Below are positions 49,959 to 57,547 of a DNA stretch of 57,547 bases, in pieces. The stretch spans positions 1-57,547 of the forward strand of contig JAKQOD010000529.1 of NCBI GenBank assembly GCA_029565465.1. Direction: 5' to 3'. The DNA is from Deltaproteobacteria bacterium (GTDB taxonomy: Bacteria; Myxococcota_A; Polyangia; Haliangiales; Haliangiaceae). The translations under genes were made by a program, and so were the position numbers. Under the pieces are notes generated by a model that saw only the letters and a list, made by a program, of their open reading frames with translations, did not search any database and had not been told where the DNA came from. How positions within the stretch are numbered: the first letter of the stretch is position 1; every line of letters begins with the position of its first letter.

Positions 49959-50884
49959 TGAAAAAAATCACCATTCTCTCGACGCTGTTTGCAGCTGCTA
50001 TCGCGGTTGGTTCGTTGGCGCGCGTTGCACACGCTGACCTGCAGCCACCGCCACCGCCGGTTGAACATCCAACTGAGCAACCAGCTGCGCCAAGCGGCGA
50101 AGTTCACGAAGCTGCGCATGCTGCCGCCGATCAAGGCCCAGGCGTGCACGAAGGCGAAGGCCCTGCCGGTGAACACGGCGCTGAGCCGGGCGCACACGGC
50201 GCCGAACACGCTGGCGGTGAGCACGGCGGCGGTCATCACGCGGATCCATCGGCGAACTTCAACTGGTTCAAAGGCATTCCGTTTGGCTACAACAGCATGG
50301 ACGCCAAAGGCGGCCCGCTGGGTGACGGCAAATTAGGCGAAGGCCCGAACGCACCGGCTGTTTCCCCTCAAGAAGAAGAAAAGATGAACGCTCCGTTCAT
50401 CTTGATGTTCGTCAACTTCGGCATCTTGCTCATCATCCTTGCGAAGTTCGCAGGGCCTGCTGCTCGCAAGATGGCGGAAACCCGCTCCGACCAAATCAAA
50501 AACGCACTCGACGAATCGGCTCGCTTGCGGCAAGAAGCATCGGACAAGCTCGACGAATACAAAACCAAGTTGGCTGACGCTGACGCGCAAATCAACAAGA
50601 TGGTTGAAGACATGCGCGCAGTAGCCGAAGCCGACAAGAATCGCATTCTCGAAAACGCGAACGTGCAAGCCGAAGCGATGAAGCGCGACGCCGAATCGCG
50701 CATCGCTGCCGAAATCACCCGCGCTCGTGCCGAATTGAAACGCGAAGTTTCGTTGGCTGCCACGGCCGCGGCTGAAAAAATGTTGCGCGAACGCGCCAAC
50801 GGTTCCGATCACACCAAGCTGGTTGATTCGTTCATTGCTGATCTGATGAACGTGCCAGCCGACAACACCAAGGAGCGTCGCTAA
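49958..50884 (+). CDS. atpF: ATP synthase F0 subunit b with long His-rich exported N-terminus
   Basis: At 308 residues this is about twice the usual b subunit. It starts with a signal-peptide-like leader (MKKITILSTLFAAAIAVGSL, AHA cleavage near 26), then about 110 residues rich in His, Glu, Gly, Ala and Pro (with repeated GAHGAEHAGGEH-type patterns). The normal b subunit follows: a TM helix at about 145-163 (FILMFVNFGILLIILAKF) and a coiled coil to the end (ARLRQEASDKLDEYKTKLA and onwards). The extra part should lie outside the membrane and could bind metal ions. Start and stop are linked by TAATG overlaps with both neighbours. Confidence 0.9.
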   Translation: MKKITILSTLFAAAIAVGSLARVAHADLQPPPPPVEHPTEQPAAPSGEVHEAAHAAADQGPGVHEGEGPAGEHGAEPGAHGAEHAGGEHGGGHHADPSANFNWFKGIPFGYNSMDAKGGPLGDGKLGEGPNAPAVSPQEEEKMNAPFILMFVNFGILLIILAKFAGPAARKMAETRSDQIKNALDESARLRQEASDKLDEYKTKLADADAQINKMVEDMRAVAEADKNRILENANVQAEAMKRDAESRIAAEITRARAELKREVSLAATAAAEKMLRERANGSDHTKLVDSFIADLMNVPADNTKERR

Positions 50885-51426
50885 TGTCCGCGGGTAGCTT
50901 ATCGCGTCGTTACGCACGCGCTGTGATTGAACTGGGCCTGGCCCAAAACAATCTCGACAAACTCGGTGAAGACTTGCGCTCGATGGCCAACGCCATGAAA
51001 GCGTCGGCGGAATTGGTCGACTTGTTGACCAACCCAGTCGCACGCAAAGCTGATCGCAAAAAAGTGGTTGGTGCGTTGCTCGAACGCTTCAACGCACACC
51101 AAACCAGCAAGAACCTTGCGAACTTGCTGCTCGACGGCGAACGCATGGCCGAAGTGCCTGCGATTTCGCGCGAAGTTGACGCGATGATCGAAGCCCGCGC
51201 TGGTCGCGTGGCTGCTGAAGTCACGTCGGCACAAGCGCTCACCCCAGCGCAACTCGCTTCGATTACTGCTGGCTTGGAAAAGATTTCAGGCAAAAAAGTC
51301 GTCGTTACCAAAAAAGAAGACCCGTCGATTCTCGGCGGTGTCATCGCCAAGGTTGGCGACGTGATCTACGACGGCAGCGTGCGTTCGCAACTGCGCAACC
51401 TACGCGAAGAATTACATCGACCATAG
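50884..51426 (+). CDS. atpH: ATP synthase F1 subunit delta
   Basis: The 180-residue OSCP/delta subunit connects the peripheral stalk to F1. Family features are SRRYARAVIELG at the start, the helical N-terminal domain to about residue 105, and the C-terminal DPSILGGVIAKVGDVIYDGS typical of delta subunits. The length is normal. A GGGACG/CGTCCC hairpin follows the stop in the 99-base gap before atpA. Confidence 0.95.
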   Translation: MSAGSLSRRYARAVIELGLAQNNLDKLGEDLRSMANAMKASAELVDLLTNPVARKADRKKVVGALLERFNAHQTSKNLANLLLDGERMAEVPAISREVDAMIEARAGRVAAEVTSAQALTPAQLASITAGLEKISGKKVVVTKKEDPSILGGVIAKVGDVIYDGSVRSQLRNLREELHRP

Positions 51427-51427
51427 A

Positions 51428-51445
51428 GGGGACGTTCCCGTCCCT
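51428..51445 (+). promoter_or_regulatory. Hairpin in the atpH-atpA gap
   Basis: GGGACG (51429-51434), loop TTCC, CGTCCC (51439-51444), right after the atpH stop and without a T-run. It may be a processing or stability element that sets the ratio between stalk and F1 messages. A separate promoter for atpA was not evident. Confidence 0.45.
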
Positions 51446-51525
51446 TCACGTGATCGCACGAACCCGAACACTTCTTGCAAAACTAGACTCTAAAACTAGA
51501 CACACAGACACTCTAGGAAATCATC

Positions 51526-53058
<1,533 letters not shown>

Positions 53059-53069
53059 AGGACCGTCGC

Positions 53070-53987
53070 ATGCCGTCATTAAAAGCCATTCGCAATCGTA
53101 TCGGGTCGATCAAAAACACCCGGAAGATCACGCGCGCCATGAAGATGGTTTCGGCGGCAAAACTGCGCCGTGCGCAAGAAGCGATCATCGCTGCTCGTCC
53201 GTACGCAGCGGCACTGTCCAAAGTCGTTTCCGAACTCTCGGCGGTCGCTGGCCCCGAGTCGCATCCGTTGTTTCAGTCGCATGAATTCAACGGCCGCAAA
53301 GAACGCGTCGCTTTGGTGTTGTTCACCTCGGACCGTGGTCTCGCTGGTGGTCTCAACAGCAACGTTATCAAGGCTGCCGAACGCGCCATCCGCGAAGACT
53401 TCGCTGCATGTGACGTGCAACTGCGCACCATTGGTAAAAAATCGAACGGCCACTTTGTGCGCCGCGCTGGCAATGTTGTCAGCTTCGATTTGGCACCAAC
53501 CGGGCCAACCGCACTCACGTTGGCACGCGAAACCGCGAACGTCGTCATCGACGAATTTATGAACGACAAAGTGGATCGCGTTTTCGTGATCTACAATGAG
53601 TTCAAAAGCGCGATCTCGCAAACCGTCACGATGAAACAAGTGCTGCCGGTGATTCCGGAAGTGCTGACCGCTGCTGAAAAAGCCAAAGCTATCGCGGACA
53701 CCGCGGGCCACGGCGACAAAGGCAGCATCGACTTCATCTACGAACCATCGAAGAACGAATTGCTCACCCGCTTGGTGCCGCAGTACGTGCAAATCGGTTT
53801 GTACCGCGCCGCGCTCGAAAACATCGCTTCGGAATTCGGCGCTCGCATGACTGCAATGGAAAACGCAACCAACAACGCAGGCGACATCATTGGCGCCCTG
53901 ACGTTGCAATACAACCGCGCTCGCCAAGCCAGCATTACGAAAGAATTGCTGGAAATTATCGGCGGCGCAGAAGCCCTCAAAGGCTAG
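53070..53987 (+). CDS. atpG: ATP synthase F1 subunit gamma
   Basis: The 305-residue central rotor subunit begins with the conserved helix RIGSIKNTRKITRAMKMVSA and ends with ENATNNAGDIIGALTLQYNR and ITKELLEIIGGAEAL, the classic gamma C-terminus. The Rossmann-like middle (LFTSDRGLAGGLNSN) is intact. It has a good aaagga ribosome binding site and starts 11 bases after atpA. Confidence 0.97.
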   Translation: MPSLKAIRNRIGSIKNTRKITRAMKMVSAAKLRRAQEAIIAARPYAAALSKVVSELSAVAGPESHPLFQSHEFNGRKERVALVLFTSDRGLAGGLNSNVIKAAERAIREDFAACDVQLRTIGKKSNGHFVRRAGNVVSFDLAPTGPTALTLARETANVVIDEFMNDKVDRVFVIYNEFKSAISQTVTMKQVLPVIPEVLTAAEKAKAIADTAGHGDKGSIDFIYEPSKNELLTRLVPQYVQIGLYRAALENIASEFGARMTAMENATNNAGDIIGALTLQYNRARQASITKELLEIIGGAEALKG

Positions 53988-54028
53988 TGCTCGGCACTAG
54001 TTAATGAGTGCTTCACCACAGCTTTTAG

Positions 54029-55519
<1,491 letters not shown>

Positions 55520-55783
55520 ATGCTCGAGATCTTCGCTGCCATTTGCTTAGGGTTCGGAGTCTACGGATTTTTCGCCGGATCAACCCGTCGTTCGAATCCC
55601 GAAACCTATGCGGTGACAATCGAAGAACTCAAAGCAAAGAAGAGCAAAACCAAAGCACCATCAGCGCCTAGTGCCGAATCGATAGAAGCTTCGCGTTCAA
55701 GCGGAACCGTCTTGATGATTCTGGGACCCATCATGATGGTCATTGGTGGCTACTCGATTTGGTATATTCACTTTCGAAATTGA
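55520..55783 (+). CDS. Small two-TM protein inserted in the atp operon, unknown function
   Basis: This 87-residue protein starts directly after the atpD stop codon and lies 16 bases before atpC, so it is firmly part of the operon. It has a hydrophobic helix at each end (about residues 3-19, IFAAICLGFGVYGFFAG; and 63-82, VLMILGPIMMVIGGYSIWY) joined by a 40-residue Lys/Ser/Pro/Ala-rich cytoplasmic or external loop. It does not look like AtpI, AtpZ or subunit c: it lacks the c-ring Gly motif and membrane carboxylate. A role in ATP synthase assembly or membrane anchoring is inferred from position only. Confidence 0.82.
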   Translation: MLEIFAAICLGFGVYGFFAGSTRRSNPETYAVTIEELKAKKSKTKAPSAPSAESIEASRSSGTVLMILGPIMMVIGGYSIWYIHFRN

Positions 55784-55799
55784 TTGAAGGAACATCACC

Positions 55800-56231
55800 A
55801 TGGCCGCAGAACATACTCTTCCGACTTTCTTGGGCGTCAACTTGGTAACGCCGAAGGGCGTTGTTGCGCACACGGAAACGGATGCGATTGTGGCGCCGGG
55901 TGAACTCGGTGAATTCGAATTGCTGCCGGGGCACGTGCCGTTGTTGACGGCGCTCAAGCCAGGCGTGCTTACCCTTGGCGAAAAAACCACGACCCGTTAC
56001 GCCGTGTCGAGCGGTTACCTCCGCGTTGATCCCGATGGCAGCGCTGAGATCCTCGTCGAGCAAGCCGAGCTCGCTGGCGAAATCAAAGTTGACGAAGCCC
56101 GCACCGAGCTCAAGGCTGCCGAAGCCGAACTCGCCAAGTGGGGCGACAAGCCAACCGACGGCGAGTGGAAAAACATCCACCACCGCATCGACTGGGCCAA
56201 AGCCCGCCTCGACGCCGCTGCTGCGGGGTAG
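55800..56231 (+). CDS. atpC: ATP synthase F1 subunit epsilon
   Basis: The product is 143 residues. The N-terminal beta sandwich has the conserved VTPKGVVAHTETDAIVAPG, GEFELLPGHVPLLTALKPG, and YAVSSGYLRV. The C-terminal helical hairpin (ARTELKAAEAELAKWG, IDWAKARLDAAAAG) is the regulatory part that can block rotation. It is the last gene of the operon. No clear terminator was found in the 200 bases downstream. Confidence 0.95.
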   Translation: MAAEHTLPTFLGVNLVTPKGVVAHTETDAIVAPGELGEFELLPGHVPLLTALKPGVLTLGEKTTTRYAVSSGYLRVDPDGSAEILVEQAELAGEIKVDEARTELKAAEAELAKWGDKPTDGEWKNIHHRIDWAKARLDAAAAG

Positions 56232-56408
56232 CGGTCTCTCGTTCGAGTATTTTTTGCGCCCGGATTGTTTCGATCCGCGGCCGTCGAAAATTGAAACGCA
56301 GAGCCGGTGGTCGCCGGTCGATGTGGCAAGTCCTGCTCCACAGCGTAATGGGCGAATTCGCTTTACGGATTCTCACGTTTGCTGTGACATCCGGAGTTTA
56401 ACATCCGA

Positions 56409-56448
56409 TTTGTCGACAAAATACGCTTGTCCATTTATAATGGACAAG
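56409..56448 (+). promoter_or_regulatory. Promoter embedded in two palindromes (AbiEi autoregulation site)
   Basis: TTTGTCGACAAA (56409-56420) is a perfect 12-bp palindrome containing a -35-like TCGACA (56413-56418). After a 17-base spacer comes a consensus -10 TATAAT (56436-56441). This lies in the middle of a second perfect palindrome with 10-bp arms, CTTGTCCATT (56426-56435) and AATGGACAAG (56439-56448). The half-site AATGGACAA is repeated at 56455-56463 over the start codon. A repressor bound here would block both promoter boxes and perhaps the start. The leader RNA would be only about nine bases. Confidence 0.8.
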
Positions 56449-56456
56449 TAAAAATA

Positions 56457-57542
56457 ATGGACAAAACTGGCAGCATAGATACTCATATCGATTATTTACA
56501 AGAGGTTACGTTTATTCAGGACGTAACAGTGGTCACAACAGTCGTTGCAGGCCAACACATGCGTGCCATTGACTTGTTCCAGGCCGACGCTGAGCTGAAA
56601 GTGACGACGATCGATGGCCTTGCGCACACGCTTTACGTGGAGCAAAAAGCAGCACATCTAACGCGTGCAACACTAAATCATGTGTTGGCTCACTTTGCGG
56701 GCCATGAACGATCATTTGTGTTGTTTGCTGGTTATGTGCCAGCGCCGATCGCTGCTGAACTGATCGCACGTGAAATAAATTTTATCGATCGTAGCGGCAA
56801 TTGTTATCTGCGCTTGGGCGCAGGATACGTAGCGCAAATACAAGGTCGGCCATCAACGCGACCAGAAGGTGAAAAAGCGCTGCGCGGTCCATCGGTGCGT
56901 GTGTTGTTGGCGTTAGCCGCGGCTCCAATGTTACTTGCAGCACCTACGCGTGACATTGCAGCACAAGCGGGCGGAGTGAGTCCTCAAACAGTCGCCGATG
57001 TGATCGACCTGTTGCGTCGACGCAACATGGTTACCGGGCAACGCGAACGTACGTGGCTAGTTGGGGCCGCCAAGCTGTTGTTGGACTTGTTAGTTCATCT
57101 TTGGCCTGCGTGTGCAACTTCGCTAACGGTGCAGCGCTATCGCACGCGTTCGCAGCGTGCCGACGAAATCGAAGCTTTGTTAACGCCACAACTCAATGCG
57201 CTAGGTGAATGGCGTTGGAGTGGCGGCATCGCAGTTGGTAAACTCACCAATGCGTTTACGTCGAACGAAGGGTGGATCTACATCGAACAGCGACCTGCCC
57301 TGTTGCCAAGGTTCGAAGGCATGCTGCCTGACCCACAAGGGAATATTCGATTGTTAAGCTCACCGGGCAATGCTGCATTTGCTGGTGTTGCGGCCAGCGA
57401 TGCGGCAGCACCACGAACACTGGCATACGCGACGCAACACACGGTGCATCCGTTGCTCGTCTATTTAGATGCACTCGTTTCAAACGATGCTCGCACCAAC
57501 GAGGCCGCGCGAGACGTGCTGCCGATGATCGAGGCCGGATGA
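56457..57542 (+). CDS. AbiEi-family antitoxin-like protein (type IV toxin-antitoxin)
   Basis: From ATG 56457 the product is 361 residues. The N-terminal part is alpha/beta, with AIDLFQADAELKVT and TLYVEQKAA (DxE-K-like, as in nuclease-fold domains). The middle SFVLFAGYVPAPIAAELIAREIN with FIDRSGNCYLRLG is characteristic of AbiEi-family proteins. A winged helix follows at about residues 150-205 (APTRDIAAQAGGVSPQTVADVI, DLLRRRNMV), probably the DNA-binding part that uses the operator above. Its stop overlaps the next start as ATGA, the usual layout for an antitoxin followed by an AbiEii nucleotidyltransferase toxin. Confidence 0.85.
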   Translation: MDKTGSIDTHIDYLQEVTFIQDVTVVTTVVAGQHMRAIDLFQADAELKVTTIDGLAHTLYVEQKAAHLTRATLNHVLAHFAGHERSFVLFAGYVPAPIAAELIAREINFIDRSGNCYLRLGAGYVAQIQGRPSTRPEGEKALRGPSVRVLLALAAAPMLLAAPTRDIAAQAGGVSPQTVADVIDLLRRRNMVTGQRERTWLVGAAKLLLDLLVHLWPACATSLTVQRYRTRSQRADEIEALLTPQLNALGEWRWSGGIAVGKLTNAFTSNEGWIYIEQRPALLPRFEGMLPDPQGNIRLLSSPGNAAFAGVAASDAAAPRTLAYATQHTVHPLLVYLDALVSNDARTNEAARDVLPMIEAG

Positions 57543-57547
57543 AGTTG
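57539..57547 (+). CDS. Start of a gene coupled to the AbiEi-like gene (truncated by window end)
   Basis: ATG at 57539 overlaps the TGA of the previous gene and reads M-K-L before the window ends. By context it should be the AbiEii-type toxin partner, but only three codons are visible. Confidence 0.4.

Overview
The window looks like chromosomal DNA of a Myxococcota-type (delta-proteobacterial) organism. I infer this from the very large share of secreted lipoproteins with a lipobox followed by an Asp/Ala-rich stretch, and from the kelch, FG-GAP, YD, VWA and InlB-like repeat proteins. A soluble Ser/Thr kinase, a sigma-54-type pilin promoter, and an atp operon with separate b' and b genes but no a or c subunit genes also fit. 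Genes are densely packed on both strands and often meet tail to tail with overlapping stops. No rRNA gene, CRISPR array or standard tRNA gene was seen.

Layout. 1-7.9 kb: the end of a Cys-rich repeat protein, a lipoprotein hydrolase, an M32 carboxypeptidase, a decayed gene remnant, a Ser/Thr kinase, a HAD phosphatase and a pyroglutamyl-peptidase-like lipoprotein. 7.9-26 kb: a kelch lipoprotein, HtpG, several large secreted proteins, two divergent methyltransferases, a class V aminotransferase paired with a second PLP enzyme, and a YD-repeat lipoprotein. 26-38.8 kb: a membrane protein, a type IV pilin with a textbook -24/-12 promoter and twin palindromic upstream sites, further exported repeat proteins, a trypsin-like protease with a Kazal-like tail, and an ArsR/AHSA1/VOC operon with ATGA overlaps. 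38.8-44.5 kb: a conserved protein of unknown function directly followed by a ~430-nt structured RNA that contains a circularly permuted tRNA-like module, then an intact ISKra4-type insertion sequence inserted just upstream of a Y1 (RAYT-like) transposase. 44.5-49.1 kb: hypotheticals, a Uma2-type nuclease and a lipoprotein hydrolase. 49.4-56.2 kb: the ATP synthase operon (b', b, delta, alpha, gamma, beta, an unknown two-TM protein, epsilon). 56.4 kb to the end: an AbiEi-like antitoxin under a promoter buried in palindromes, translationally coupled to the next, truncated gene.

The strongest candidate for an undescribed system is 39567-40738: the 244-aa protein plus the RNA. T-arm, 3' acceptor strand, capping hairpin, 5' acceptor strand and D-arm occur in that order. 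This is the architecture described for bacterial YrlA-type Y RNAs, which mimic tRNA, but here it lies inside a larger RNA with a second T-arm and its own strong terminator, and no Ro60/Rsr or RtcB gene is present in the window.
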